A stretch of 64,000 nucleotides of DNA from JBMFVE01 sp049966155 (GCA_049966155.1 JBMFVE010000003.1:124001-188000), one strand, 5' to 3'. Positions 9,395 through 19,345 are shown, counted from the first letter of the stretch. Program-made: numbers and translations. The notes: a model not told the origin generated them from the letters alone.

Positions 9395-9463
9395 ACGCTA
9401 ACAAATGTCAGCCCTTTTACCACACAGGTATGTTTTTTAACTTCATACAAATATGGAGAAGCT

Positions 9464-10642
9464 ATGGACATCGAAAAGATTCAAGTAGCAATTAAGTCGG
9501 AAAAAGTAGATGGATGGCTCTTTTGTGATTTTCACAATAGAGATTATCTCGGTTTGAAAATCCTGGGGCTAAACCCATCGGCTATGGCTACGCGAAGATG
9601 GTTCTACTTTATTCCAGTTAAGGGAGAACCTATAAAGCTTGTTCACCGCGTCGAGCCTACCAAGCTAGACAGTTTACCCGGTAAGAAGATTTATTACTCC
9701 AGCTGGAATGAACTTCATAGAAATTTGCAGATGCTCCTCGGGAAACCTTCTCGTATTGCAATGCAGTACTCTCCAATGAATGCTATCCCATACGTATCAA
9801 TTGTGGATGGGGGGACAATTGATTTAATTCGCAGTTTTGGTCACGAGATAGTTTCATCGGCAAATCTCGTTCAGCAATTCGAAGCGCTTTTAGATGAAGC
9901 CGCAATTGCAACTCACTTTCAGGCCGGCAAGATTGTGGATATGATATTGGACGAAACATTTGAAGAGATTCGAAAGTCAATAGTAGATGGAAAATATCTG
10001 ACGGAATATGACATACAGCAGTTTATCGGAAGGCGCTTCAAGGAAAATGGTTTGACAACAGATGATCTTCCCATTGTTGGAACGAATGATCATCCTGCAA
10101 ACCCGCATTTTTCACCAACAATTGAAAATGCGAGGGAAATTAAATCAGGAGATCGTCTTTTAATAGATTTGTGGGCAAAGTTAGATAAGCCAGGTGCGAT
10201 TTACTATGATATCACATGGTGTGCTTACGTTGGAGCTGACCCCCCTGAATGGTACAAAAGAGCCTTTGAAATTGTCAGAGATGCCAGGCGCGCAGGTTTC
10301 GACTTTATAAAGAAGAGTATCGCCTCAGGTAAAAAGGTGGCTGGTTGGGAGGTTGACGAGGTGGTGCGCAGGTATGTTAGCGCTGCCGGTTATGGTGAGT
10401 ATTTCACGCATCGAACTGGCCATTCGATTGGCGAGGAAGTCCATGGTAACGGTGCAAATATTGACAATTTTGAAACTCAAGACCAGAGGCTTCTTATGCC
10501 AGGCTCTCTTTTTTCTCTCGAACCGGGAATTTATGTTGATGGAGAGATGGGGGTCAGGTCCGAGCTCAATGTGTTTATAAATTATAATAATACCCCTATC
10601 ATTACCGGAAGAGAGCAGTCCGAATTGGTGTTAATAAGGTAG
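9464..10642 (+). CDS. M24 family metallopeptidase (Xaa-Pro aminopeptidase-like)
   Basis: 392 residues. An N-terminal creatinase-like domain is followed from about residue 160 by the pita-bread fold. Metal ligands are visible: Asp in LIDLWAK, Asp in YYDITW, His in HRTGHSIG, Glu in SLEPGIY and Glu in VRSELNV. The enzyme would remove N-terminal residues before proline in the cytoplasm. GGAG lies 5 bases before the ATG. It stands alone, between a terminator and radA 78 bases on. Confidence 0.85.
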   Translation: MDIEKIQVAIKSEKVDGWLFCDFHNRDYLGLKILGLNPSAMATRRWFYFIPVKGEPIKLVHRVEPTKLDSLPGKKIYYSSWNELHRNLQMLLGKPSRIAMQYSPMNAIPYVSIVDGGTIDLIRSFGHEIVSSANLVQQFEALLDEAAIATHFQAGKIVDMILDETFEEIRKSIVDGKYLTEYDIQQFIGRRFKENGLTTDDLPIVGTNDHPANPHFSPTIENAREIKSGDRLLIDLWAKLDKPGAIYYDITWCAYVGADPPEWYKRAFEIVRDARRAGFDFIKKSIASGKKVAGWEVDEVVRRYVSAAGYGEYFTHRTGHSIGEEVHGNGANIDNFETQDQRLLMPGSLFSLEPGIYVDGEMGVRSELNVFINYNNTPIITGREQSELVLIR

Positions 10643-10720
10643 TTGTATGATAAGTTTAAGTCAACTTGAATTTGCAATGTGTTTTGAATTTCAAGTCGGG
10701 AATTGTTCCAGTTGGTCAAA

Positions 10721-12082
10721 ATGACAAAGAATGCTTTAAGATTTGTCTGTCAGAACTGCGGTTATATTTCACCTCGTTGGGTCGGGAAATGTCCGGGTTG
10801 TGGAGAATGGAATAGCTTTGTGGAAGAACTGATAGTCGGGCACAGGGATAGGGGGCAAAAAGGGGAGCCGGTTGAGATAATTCCGCTTAGTGACATTGAA
10901 GCAAAGGGAGGAGACCGAATTTCTACAGGGATCTCCGAATTTGATCGGGTACTCGGCGGAGGAATAATGCCAGGCTCTATTGTACTGGTTGCCGGTGACC
11001 CAGGGATTGGAAAGTCAACCCTAATGTTGCAACTTAGCAAGCAGGAACAACTTGGAAAGATACTTTACGTCACAGGAGAGGAATCCAGCGCTCAGGTTCG
11101 CTCGAGAGCTGAAAGGTTACAAATAGTAAATCTCAAGAATCTTTATATCCTTGCTGAGTCTGATTTACATTCAATTTTATCCGGCGTTGAAAAATTGTCT
11201 CCATCTTTAATTATTATTGATTCAATACAGACTGTTTATCAAAGCGACATTCCATCAGCTCCCGGAAGTGTATCCCAGGTGAGGGAGTGTACAGCGAGGC
11301 TGGCACAATTTGCCAGAGCTTCTGGAGTTACAGTGTTTGTTATCGGGCATGTTACAAAAGATGGAATTGCTGCAGGACCGAAGGTCTTGGAACATATTGT
11401 GGATGCAGTGCTGCAGCTTGAAGGTGAAAAACACTATTCATTTAGAATCCTGCGTTCGTACAAAAACCGCTTTGGTTCTACAAATGAGATAGGCATATTT
11501 GAGATGCAAGAGCTGGGTCTTGTAGAGGTCAAAAATCCTTCTGAGGTGTTTCTTTCAGAGCGAAGCTTCGGTGCGAGCGGCTCGACTGTTGCAGCAACCA
11601 TGGAGGGTTCACGTCCAATTCTCCTTGAGGTTCAGGCTCTTGTGACGCCGACAGGATATGCGATGCCGCAAAGGGCAGCGACCGGCTTCGATTATCGCAG
11701 ACTTACTATGATTCTGGCAGTAATTGAAAAGAGATTGGGAATCAAGTTAGGCGGCTTTGACGTTTTTCTCAATGTAGCGGGCGGGGTGAAAGTGGATGAG
11801 CCGGCAGTTGATTTGGCGGCGGCTCTCTCGGTTATTTCAAGTTATAAAGATATACCTGTTGATTCCGGTACTATTGTCATCGGAGAACTTGGGCTTGCAG
11901 GTGAAATTAGAAGTGTAGGTCAGATCGATAGAAGAATTCAAGAAGCGGCAAAGCTTGGATTTAAATGTGCAGTTGTTCCAAAAGCGAACTTTTCCCGACA
12001 AAGTCCACTGGAAAGGACAGTATTCAAAATTGATTTAAAGGAAGTAAGAAAAATTTCTGAAGTTACACAACTTTTGATTTGA
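10721..12082 (+). CDS. radA: DNA repair protein RadA
   Basis: 453 residues, a RecA-like ATPase that helps branch migration during recombinational repair. Zinc finger C10, C13, C24, C27; Walker A GDPGIGKS at 92-99; the RadA-specific KNRFG motif near 248-252; C-terminal Lon-like domain from about 280. The start is ATG 10721; a TTG at 10703 in frame has no support. The SemiSWEET gene follows with a one-base gap. Confidence 0.95.
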   Translation: MTKNALRFVCQNCGYISPRWVGKCPGCGEWNSFVEELIVGHRDRGQKGEPVEIIPLSDIEAKGGDRISTGISEFDRVLGGGIMPGSIVLVAGDPGIGKSTLMLQLSKQEQLGKILYVTGEESSAQVRSRAERLQIVNLKNLYILAESDLHSILSGVEKLSPSLIIIDSIQTVYQSDIPSAPGSVSQVRECTARLAQFARASGVTVFVIGHVTKDGIAAGPKVLEHIVDAVLQLEGEKHYSFRILRSYKNRFGSTNEIGIFEMQELGLVEVKNPSEVFLSERSFGASGSTVAATMEGSRPILLEVQALVTPTGYAMPQRAATGFDYRRLTMILAVIEKRLGIKLGGFDVFLNVAGGVKVDEPAVDLAAALSVISSYKDIPVDSGTIVIGELGLAGEIRSVGQIDRRIQEAAKLGFKCAVVPKANFSRQSPLERTVFKIDLKEVRKISEVTQLLI

Positions 12083-12083
12083 G

Positions 12084-12344
12084 ATGAAAGTTATAGGTTT
12101 GATTGGATTACTGTCGATTGTCACGTGCTGGATACCTCAGACAATTGACGTTTTAAGAAGAAAAAAGGTTGAAATGAAATTGTCATTTTTGATCCTTTAC
12201 TTCATTGGAAGCATATCCCTTACAATTTACGCAATCGGGGACGTCATTTTCCTGATTTTGAATTTTCTGACTGCTGTGGGTAGCGCGATCAGTCTGTACT
12301 ACAAATTGTTTCCTCATGAGGAAAAGGAGATACTCAATCAATAA
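12084..12344 (+). CDS. SemiSWEET-like (PQ-loop) small membrane protein
   Basis: 86 residues, three hydrophobic helices, with the PQ motif in WIPQTIDVLRRKK at the end of helix 1 and an Asn in helix 3 (ILNFLTAVG). This is the pattern of bacterial SemiSWEET half-transporters, which dimerise to move sugars. Substrate unknown. One base separates it from radA, and its end lies close to the rdgB gene, so it is in the same transcript. Confidence 0.75.
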   Translation: MKVIGLIGLLSIVTCWIPQTIDVLRRKKVEMKLSFLILYFIGSISLTIYAIGDVIFLILNFLTAVGSAISLYYKLFPHEEKEILNQ

Positions 12345-12360
12345 GACCGATGGGCCCGAC

Positions 12361-13038
12361 ATGCTGAAGATCGTATTAGCAACTCACAATCCGCACAAAG
12401 TGTCCGAGATAAGGGGCATTCTTCACGACATGACTGTTGAGATGCTTTCATTAGATAATTTCCCTGAAGTGGGTGAAATTGAAGAGGATGGTTTAACGCT
12501 GGAGGAAAATGCAAGGAAGAAGGCACAAGAGGTTTATAAACTAACAGGGATTACGGCAATGGCAGATGACACCGGGTTGGAGGTTGATTATCTTAATGGT
12601 GCACCCGGGGTCTTTTCAGCACGTTATGCTGGTGGGGTTGGTATGACCAAAACGAATATTGGAACCACAGAGGAAGAGAATAATTCCAGACTAACATTGA
12701 TACAGCCGGATTATGAAGCAAACAATTCTAAACTGCTAAGTCAGCTGGATGGGGTAGCCTGGGAGCAGAGGGGAGCGACTTTCAGATGTATCATTTCAAT
12801 TGTTGGTCCACAGATAGATAAACTTGTAGAAGGAAAAGTCAGGGGTAAGATAACTTTTAAGCCAAGAGGATGGAATGGCTTTGGTTACGACCCTATTTTT
12901 CTGCCAGATGGGTTTGACTTGACTTATGCTGAAATGAGTCCGGATCAGAAAAACGTGATGAGTCACAGGGCAATTGCTCTTCAAAAAGTGAGAGCAATTA
13001 TATCGGAGCTTGTTTTACAGTCAAGTTCAAGGGAGTGA
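12361..13038 (+). CDS. rdgB: Non-canonical purine NTP pyrophosphatase (RdgB/HAM1 family)
   Basis: 225 residues. The enzyme removes ITP, dITP and XTP from the nucleotide pool. Signature blocks: LATHNPHKVSEIRG at the N-terminus, ADDTGLEVDYLNGAPGVFSARYAG, GFGYDPIFLP and SHRAIALQK. The segment after the SARYAGGVG block is about 25 residues longer than in Escherichia coli. An in-frame ATG at 12316 would overlap the SemiSWEET gene; ATG 12361 gives the family N-terminus MLKIVLATHN. Confidence 0.92.
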   Translation: MLKIVLATHNPHKVSEIRGILHDMTVEMLSLDNFPEVGEIEEDGLTLEENARKKAQEVYKLTGITAMADDTGLEVDYLNGAPGVFSARYAGGVGMTKTNIGTTEEENNSRLTLIQPDYEANNSKLLSQLDGVAWEQRGATFRCIISIVGPQIDKLVEGKVRGKITFKPRGWNGFGYDPIFLPDGFDLTYAEMSPDQKNVMSHRAIALQKVRAIISELVLQSSSRE

Positions 13039-13180
13039 TTTAAAATTTATATTATCTGGAGCAGTTACACACGCCTTGTTTATCTTCCTGCACTGCAGTA
13101 ACATGTATCAATCAGGAGCCTCCAGCTGCGAAAAAGCGCATTAATGGCCATTTTTCCAACAATTTTAAAAAAAGGTAGGA

Positions 13181-14161
13181 ATGCTAAAAAAGAACGTGCC
13201 CTACACTGAAAACAGTCAGGCTAAGTACAGAGTATTGATAGATATTGAACCAGCAGTAAAAGATCTTATATTGCGCCATGAATCAAAGCGCAATTTGTGG
13301 TACTCTTCGGATTTTTTACCTGCAAACCAGGGAACATTTAACGAAAAATTTCTTTCAGATCTCCGCAAACGTGCTGATGGAATTCCAGATAGTGTCAGAA
13401 TTGCCGTCAGTTTGAATGTTTTGACAGAAGAAGGTCTTCCGCATTTTCACAGAATTATAGCTGACAATCTTGGTCAATGTGGAGAATGGGGAAAATGGAA
13501 TGGAATATGGACTGCCGAGGAGGACAGGCATGGAAATATTCTTCGAGATTATATTCGGGATTCAAGGCTTTTAAATTTTTCAGTTCTTGAGAGTTTGCAA
13601 TTTGATTACATACGTACGGGGTTTCATCCTGTGTGGAACGGAGATCCATATAAAATTTTTGTTTACACAAGCTTGCAGGAGAAAGCAACACATATTTCCC
13701 ATCTAAATACAGGAAAAGCAGTTGTAGAGCAGGAACCTCTTTTGTGGGAAATTGCACAAAATATTGCACAGGATGAGTCGCGTCATTATGCTTTTTATAT
13801 GAATGTTTTTAAGGAGATTATCGCCCGAGACCCAAACGCTGCTCTTGAATGCGCGGCAGAAATAATGCCTGGCATTGACATGCCGGGAATATCGATGGCA
13901 AACTTTAACGAATTTGCAGATATCGTTCGCCGCAGTGGAATTTACACCTTAAGGGACTATGAGAAAATTGTTGAGCAGCTTATAGTGTCGTGGGGAATCG
14001 CCTCACTGACCGGCCTCAATAACGTTGGGAAAAAGGCCCAGGAAAAAATAATGTTACTACCATCAAGATTGAAGAAGGTGGCGGATTTCATAGACTCTCA
14101 CGTCGATTCAAAAAGTTTCAAGTTCGACTTGATTTTTGGCCGTATAATTGAAATGTTATGA
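13181..14161 (+). CDS. Acyl-ACP desaturase (ferritin-like di-iron, FA_desaturase_2)
   Basis: 326 residues of the soluble stearoyl-ACP desaturase family known from plants and actinobacteria. Both di-iron motifs are present: EEDRHG near residue 112 and DESRHY near 198, with the first Glu in LTEEGLPHF. It would introduce a cis double bond into acyl-ACP using O2 and ferredoxin. It therefore points to at least some life with oxygen. It stands alone with gaps of 142 and 255 bases. AGGTAGG lies just before the ATG. Confidence 0.85.
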   Translation: MLKKNVPYTENSQAKYRVLIDIEPAVKDLILRHESKRNLWYSSDFLPANQGTFNEKFLSDLRKRADGIPDSVRIAVSLNVLTEEGLPHFHRIIADNLGQCGEWGKWNGIWTAEEDRHGNILRDYIRDSRLLNFSVLESLQFDYIRTGFHPVWNGDPYKIFVYTSLQEKATHISHLNTGKAVVEQEPLLWEIAQNIAQDESRHYAFYMNVFKEIIARDPNAALECAAEIMPGIDMPGISMANFNEFADIVRRSGIYTLRDYEKIVEQLIVSWGIASLTGLNNVGKKAQEKIMLLPSRLKKVADFIDSHVDSKSFKFDLIFGRIIEML

Positions 14162-14416
14162 AAATTGAGTCAGGCTTAATTAATTGCCGACATGGAAGGT
14201 GTGCAATGGTTTATCCTGACGTTGACAAGTTAGTGCTTCAATTAGCTTCAAAGGATATTTGTTTTCGTCCTGCAGCTTTTGTAACTTCTGGTTGAGAGAA
14301 AAGCAGTTGTTGACACCCTCTGAAGTGACATCACTCAGTAAAAACGTGAGAGAAAATCCTCGCCTTGCTTTTTATGCACGCTTCAGTCATGATTACTTAC
14401 CCAGTTGATTAAATCC

Positions 14417-15940
14417 ATGAGAAGCACTAAAAGATCTGAAGAATTGACAGTCTCAATTGAACGGCCAAAGTCATTTTGTGGTGTATTTGGAATTTACGGA
14501 ATTGAAGACGCATCGCATTATGTCTACTATGGCTTGAATGCTTTGCAACATCGTGGACAGGAAGCCACGGGCATTGTAACGCGGCATCGAGTTGGACAAA
14601 CCACATTTTTCAATGTACATAAGAGTATCGGGTTAGTGGCTGATGTTTTTAAAGATGAAAATATACTAACCGGTGTTCTCAAAGGAGATGCGGCGATAGG
14701 TCATAATCGATACTCGACAACCGGTTCGGCTGAGAGTCGGAAAAATGTGCAACCGATAGTTGTGAATTACCGTAATGGAAATCTTGCAATTGCTCATAAC
14801 GGCAATCTCACAAATTCTCATCGTTTGCGAGAAGAACTGACTGCAAGCGGGACAATTTTTCAAACCACAACCGATACTGAAATAATACTTCATTTAATTG
14901 CCCGGAGTCAAAAGGAAACTATTGTTGAACAGGTTTATGATGCCCTGCAAAAAGTATCGGGTGCTTTTTCGTTGGTTATTTTATCCGACTCACAGCTAAT
15001 CATAGCTCGAGACCCTTATGGGTTCAGGCCTCTGGCTTTGGGAAAATTAGGGAATGCCTTTGTTGTGGCATCGGAAACCTGTGCTTTTGATGTCATAGGT
15101 GCAAAATACCTCCGTGATGTTTTGCCGGGGGAAATTATTGTAATAGATGATCGTTCTGTTACAACTGGAGAGTTCGAGTCAATTTTTCTGCCCAATCTTC
15201 CGACTAAGTCGCGCCACTGTATTTTTGAATTTATTTACTTTTCCCGCCCAGACAGCAAAATATTTGGTGAAAGTGTGGATAAGGTTAGAAGAAAAATTGG
15301 TAAAAGTCTGGCAGAGGAATCACCTGTAGAAAACGACGAAGATGAAAAGCTGGTTGTGATAAGTGTTCCCGACTCTTCCAATACAGCGACGCTTGGATAT
15401 GTTTCACAGAGCCAGAAAATGGGTATAAAGGCAAAATTTGAGATTGGCTTAATAAGGAGTCATTATGTCGGGCGAACATTCATCCAGCCGAGCCAGAACT
15501 CGCGTGAAATTAAAGTTAAAATGAAGTTTAATATTGTCCGAGGAGTTTTAAAGGGCAGAAAAGTTGTGATCGTGGATGATTCAATTGTTCGGGGTACAAC
15601 GAGCAAGCAACTGGTAAAATTAATTCGTGAAGCGGAGCCATCTGAAGTGCATTTTCGTGTGAGTTCTCCTCCCATAATGCATCCTTGTTATTATGGAATG
15701 GACTTCCCGTCTGAACAGGAACTTTTTGCGAGTCAAATGGATGGTGACATTGAAAAAATGCGGCAGGAACTCAACGTCGATTCTCTTGCTTACCTTTCTC
15801 TCGAGAAGCTTCTCGATTCAGTTCCCAGAGACGGCAGGAAGGAGTACTGTACAGCCTGTTTTAGTGGGAGTTATCCAACTCTGGTGGATGTGAGTAGCAA
15901 AGAAGAATTTGAGGCAAATATCCATGAAGCCAGGCCTTAG
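14417..15940 (+). CDS. purF: Amidophosphoribosyltransferase, Fe-S type
   Basis: 507 residues. It makes phosphoribosylamine from PRPP and glutamine, the first step of purine synthesis. A 20-residue propeptide precedes the nucleophile C21 (CGVFGIYG), which must be freed by cleavage. PRPP loop VVIVDDSIVRGTTS near 383. Four Cys that hold a 4Fe-4S cluster in Bacillus PurF have counterparts in SRHCIFEF, HPCYYG and YCTACF. The start is ATG 14417; a TTG at 14405 is in frame but unlikely. Confidence 0.95.
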   Translation: MRSTKRSEELTVSIERPKSFCGVFGIYGIEDASHYVYYGLNALQHRGQEATGIVTRHRVGQTTFFNVHKSIGLVADVFKDENILTGVLKGDAAIGHNRYSTTGSAESRKNVQPIVVNYRNGNLAIAHNGNLTNSHRLREELTASGTIFQTTTDTEIILHLIARSQKETIVEQVYDALQKVSGAFSLVILSDSQLIIARDPYGFRPLALGKLGNAFVVASETCAFDVIGAKYLRDVLPGEIIVIDDRSVTTGEFESIFLPNLPTKSRHCIFEFIYFSRPDSKIFGESVDKVRRKIGKSLAEESPVENDEDEKLVVISVPDSSNTATLGYVSQSQKMGIKAKFEIGLIRSHYVGRTFIQPSQNSREIKVKMKFNIVRGVLKGRKVVIVDDSIVRGTTSKQLVKLIREAEPSEVHFRVSSPPIMHPCYYGMDFPSEQELFASQMDGDIEKMRQELNVDSLAYLSLEKLLDSVPRDGRKEYCTACFSGSYPTLVDVSSKEEFEANIHEARP

Positions 15941-15981
15941 AGATGGTTTAACTTTAGTGATTAATAAGGAAATTTCGCTCC

Positions 15982-16566
15982 ATGTTTGATCTGGAGAATT
16001 TTTTGCATATAAAGATCGAAAAGAAATGGACAGTTTCCAACATATTGAGTTTAAGTAGGGTCATACTGCTGGTTCCAGTCGTTGTTCTCTTGTTGAAGCC
16101 AGGGGATAGGTATCGCTCGCTTGTAGTTGCTCTTATGTTTGTAGCGGCCCTAACCGACTTCCTTGATGGCCTGATTGCACGCGCCTTCAATCAGGTGACA
16201 GATTTTGGCAAACTTCTTGATCCAGTTGCTGACAAGATATGTATAGTAAGTGTCGTAATAGTTCTCGTAATAGTTGGTGATATTCCTCTCTGGTTTGCTG
16301 TCATAGCAATTGCACGCGATATCATAATCCTTGTCGGGAGTATGTACGTCATGAACCGTGACAGAATTGTAGTTCAGTCAATGTGGCCCGGTAAAATTGC
16401 CGTTACTTTCATTGCTGCATATATCATTGTTGCAACCCTGAGGCAGCAATCGCTAATTGCCTTAAAAGAAGTTCTGTTGGTCATGAGCACTGTTTTCATA
16501 TTTTACTCTGTGACAGCTTATGCGCTGAAATATCTTGGAATTAAGGAGCGCCATGGGATTGTTTGA
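15982..16566 (+). CDS. pgsA: CDP-alcohol phosphatidyltransferase, probably phosphatidylglycerophosphate synthase
   Basis: 194 residues, multi-pass membrane enzyme. The CDP-alcohol motif D-x2-D-G-x2-A-R-x8-G-x3-D-x3-D is complete in DFLDGLIARAF...DFGKLLDPVADK near residues 56-80. PgsA joins CDP-diacylglycerol and glycerol-3-phosphate; other alcohols cannot be excluded. Its 3' end overlaps the ftsY start by 14 bases. Confidence 0.85.
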   Translation: MFDLENFLHIKIEKKWTVSNILSLSRVILLVPVVVLLLKPGDRYRSLVVALMFVAALTDFLDGLIARAFNQVTDFGKLLDPVADKICIVSVVIVLVIVGDIPLWFAVIAIARDIIILVGSMYVMNRDRIVVQSMWPGKIAVTFIAAYIIVATLRQQSLIALKEVLLVMSTVFIFYSVTAYALKYLGIKERHGIV

Positions 16567-17485
16567 CAGCTTTAAAAAGATTAGAGATGGTTTGGCTAAG
16601 ACAAGATCAGCAGTTGTTGATAGAATCTCAAAAGCCATTTCTGACAAAACAAAGATTGATGATGAGGTTATATCAAGAGTTGAAGACATTCTCCTTGCCA
16701 GTGATGTCGGTTTTGAGGCGACGGAGAGGATTATTCAAGATATAAAGAATCGAATTAAATTGGAAGGATACGATGGATCGGAGAAGTTAAAAGAGATTTT
16801 AAAGGACGAAATTTCCAGGTCATTAATTGAACCGGATAGAGAGAAAGGAGAGACTATAAAACCATACGTTATTATGGTGGTTGGAGTAAATGGCGCGGGT
16901 AAGACCACCACTGTGGGAAAACTTGCACACTTATATAGGTCATCCGGAAAGAAAGTATTAATTGCAGCAGCAGATACTTTTCGCGCAGCAGCCAACGAAC
17001 AATTATCAATATGGGCAGAGAGGACTGGGGTTGAAATTCTTCAGCAGCAGCATGGCGCTGACCCGGGTGCAGTTGCATATGATGCGGTCAGGGCTGCTGT
17101 AGCCCGCGAAGTTGATGTTGTGTTGATAGACACTGCGGGTCGTCTTCACACTAAGACTAATTTGATGGAAGAGCTGAAAAAAATAAGAAGGGTAATTCAA
17201 AAAGTTATCGAAAATGCTCCTCATGAAGTGCTACTTGTACTGGATGCAGTTACAGGTCAAAACGGTCTTGTGCAGGCACGGAAATTTATGGAGGCGGTTG
17301 GTGTAAATGGGATAGTGCTTACCAAGCTTGATGGAACAGCAAAGGGAGGCATTGTGATAGCAATCAATCAGGAATTGAGGCTTCCTGTTAAGTTTATTGG
17401 AGTTGGAGAAGGAGTTGATGATTTGCAACCCTTTGATAAGAAAATGTTTGTTGCTGCTCTTTTTGGTGAATCATTTGCAGGTTGA
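16553..17485 (+). CDS. ftsY: Signal recognition particle receptor FtsY
   Basis: 310 residues, GTPase that docks ribosome-SRP complexes at the membrane. Short N domain, then the G domain with GVNGAGKTTT near 109, DTFRAAANEQL, DTAGRLHTKTNL and TKLDGTAKGG. There is no acidic A domain, as in many non-enteric species. AAGGAG lies 4 bases before ATG 16553. The gene overlaps pgsA and is 15 bases upstream of mutL. Confidence 0.95.
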   Translation: MGLFDSFKKIRDGLAKTRSAVVDRISKAISDKTKIDDEVISRVEDILLASDVGFEATERIIQDIKNRIKLEGYDGSEKLKEILKDEISRSLIEPDREKGETIKPYVIMVVGVNGAGKTTTVGKLAHLYRSSGKKVLIAAADTFRAAANEQLSIWAERTGVEILQQQHGADPGAVAYDAVRAAVAREVDVVLIDTAGRLHTKTNLMEELKKIRRVIQKVIENAPHEVLLVLDAVTGQNGLVQARKFMEAVGVNGIVLTKLDGTAKGGIVIAINQELRLPVKFIGVGEGVDDLQPFDKKMFVAALFGESFAG

Positions 17486-17500
17486 GGTGGAAGATTAAAG

Positions 17501-19345
17501 ATGGCAAAGGTAAAAATTTTATCAGAGGAAATAGCAAGCAAGATAGCTGCAGGGGAAGTCGTGCAAAGGCCGGAGTCTGTTGTTAAAGAGCTCGTTGAAA
17601 ATGCAATTGATGCCCATGCTCAACACATCTCAATTATCATCAAGGATGCAGGAAAGAGCTTTATCAGCGTGGAGGACGATGGGGTGGGCATGTCTGAAGA
17701 TGATGCGGTTCTATGTTTTGAAAGGCACGCGACAAGTAAAATAAACACTTATGAAGATTTGATTAACGTAAGTACTCTGGGATTTAGAGGAGAGGCGCTT
17801 TACTCCATTGCAGCAGTTGCACAGGTTGAATTGAAGACAAAGACGGCATCTGATGAGCTGGGAACATATGTGAGAGTCGAAGGAGGCGGAAAGCGGGAAA
17901 TTTCTAAAATCGGCAGGGATGTCGGTACTTCCGTCATTGTAAAGAATCTGTTTTTTAATACTCCGGCGCGCAGAAGTTTTCTGAGACAGAATTCCACAGA
18001 GTTTCGGCATATTTACCAGACTGTTTCTCATTATGCAATCTCATTTCCTGAGATAAAGTTTACCCTGGAGTCTGACGGAGAAGTTGTTCTTAAGGTAAGT
18101 TCCTCGACAGTTAAAGGAAGATTGGGGGAGATTTTTGGTGAAGCATTTGCTGAAACTCTTGTGCATTTTGAAGATGAGTTTGACCATCTTCATTTGAGCG
18201 GATTTCTTGGCAAACCAGATTACACCAAGCGTACAAGGGGGGAACAGCTTTTATTTCTGAATCGAAGATATGTTGTCAACAAAGCCATTAATCATGCGGT
18301 TTTTTCTGGATATGAAAATCTACTTGAAAAGGGAAATTTTCCGTTCTATGCAATTTTCATTAAAATTCCTCCTGATGAGGTTGACGTCAATGTTCATCCG
18401 TCAAAACTGGAAGTGAAATTCTCGGATGAAAGAAGCATCTACGGAGCCGTGAGATCAACAGTGAGAGCTGCCCTTATTAAGAGTGATCTTGTTCCGGAGA
18501 TCACCATAGCCGGTGATTCCACACGTTTAGTAATGAGGACAGGTTCAAGTCCATTCAGGGGGGGATTTGTACCTGTTTCTTCCAGGTCGGGTGGCGAAGC
18601 AGGGCTGTCTCGAGATCGTCAAATTAGCTTCTGGAGTATTAAGCCGGGAGGAGAGAATGCCCCGGATATGATTACAGCTGGCAAAATGGCAGATGCAGTA
18701 GAGCCCCTATTTTCAATAAAAGTTCCTCAACCTGTTGAAGTAAGGGAACAGTCAACTCACGGGAGTCCCCGTATATCCGGAACTGAGGTTCTTTATCAGC
18801 TCCATAATAAGTATATCATATCTCAAATATCCACCGGATTGTTGGTAGTCGACCAGCATGCTGCACACGAAAGAGTCCTGTACGAAAAAGCGCTCAATCG
18901 ATTCAACGACCAGGGTCAGTATACCCAGCAGCTTCTCTTCCCCCTGAGCTTGAACATAAATCCTTCAGACTTTGCAGTTCTTCAGGAAATTAACCCGGGC
19001 TTGAGTGCTCTTGGCTTCAACATAAAGCTATTTAGCGGGACGACGGCCGTTCTCGACGGTGTTCCGGTTGATCTTAAGGCTGGTAGGGAAAGCACAATAA
19101 TATCTGAAATAATTGAAGATTATAAGAGAGATAATGATCTCAGGCTTACCCCCAGGGAAAAGCTTTGCAAGACGTATGCGTGTAAGGCGGCAGTTAAAGC
19201 TGGCGATTATCTTTCTGCTGACGAGATGGAAGCACTTCTTGATCAACTATTTGCAACACGGGTTCCATACGTTTGCCCGCATGGCCGACCCGTACTTATT
19301 AAAATTCCGTTACTGGAGCTTGACAAAAAATTTGGCAGAATTTAG
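17501..19345 (+). CDS. mutL: DNA mismatch repair protein MutL (endonuclease type)
   Basis: 614 residues. The GHKL ATPase part shows ELVENAIDAHA, DDGVGM and GFRGEAL. The C-terminal domain keeps DQHAAHE-x4-E near residue 450, an ACKAAVK block and CPHGRP near 591, the metal-binding set of nicking MutL/PMS2 proteins. The protein should therefore nick the new strand itself, as in organisms without MutH. It is the last gene before the nuo cluster. Confidence 0.95.
   Translation: MAKVKILSEEIASKIAAGEVVQRPESVVKELVENAIDAHAQHISIIIKDAGKSFISVEDDGVGMSEDDAVLCFERHATSKINTYEDLINVSTLGFRGEALYSIAAVAQVELKTKTASDELGTYVRVEGGGKREISKIGRDVGTSVIVKNLFFNTPARRSFLRQNSTEFRHIYQTVSHYAISFPEIKFTLESDGEVVLKVSSSTVKGRLGEIFGEAFAETLVHFEDEFDHLHLSGFLGKPDYTKRTRGEQLLFLNRRYVVNKAINHAVFSGYENLLEKGNFPFYAIFIKIPPDEVDVNVHPSKLEVKFSDERSIYGAVRSTVRAALIKSDLVPEITIAGDSTRLVMRTGSSPFRGGFVPVSSRSGGEAGLSRDRQISFWSIKPGGENAPDMITAGKMADAVEPLFSIKVPQPVEVREQSTHGSPRISGTEVLYQLHNKYIISQISTGLLVVDQHAAHERVLYEKALNRFNDQGQYTQQLLFPLSLNINPSDFAVLQEINPGLSALGFNIKLFSGTTAVLDGVPVDLKAGRESTIISEIIEDYKRDNDLRLTPREKLCKTYACKAAVKAGDYLSADEMEALLDQLFATRVPYVCPHGRPVLIKIPLLELDKKFGRI

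Noticed and set aside
9046..9471. 141-codon open frame on the minus strand
   Set aside because: It runs across the dehydrogenase C-terminus and a terminator, and its translation shows no domain or signal.
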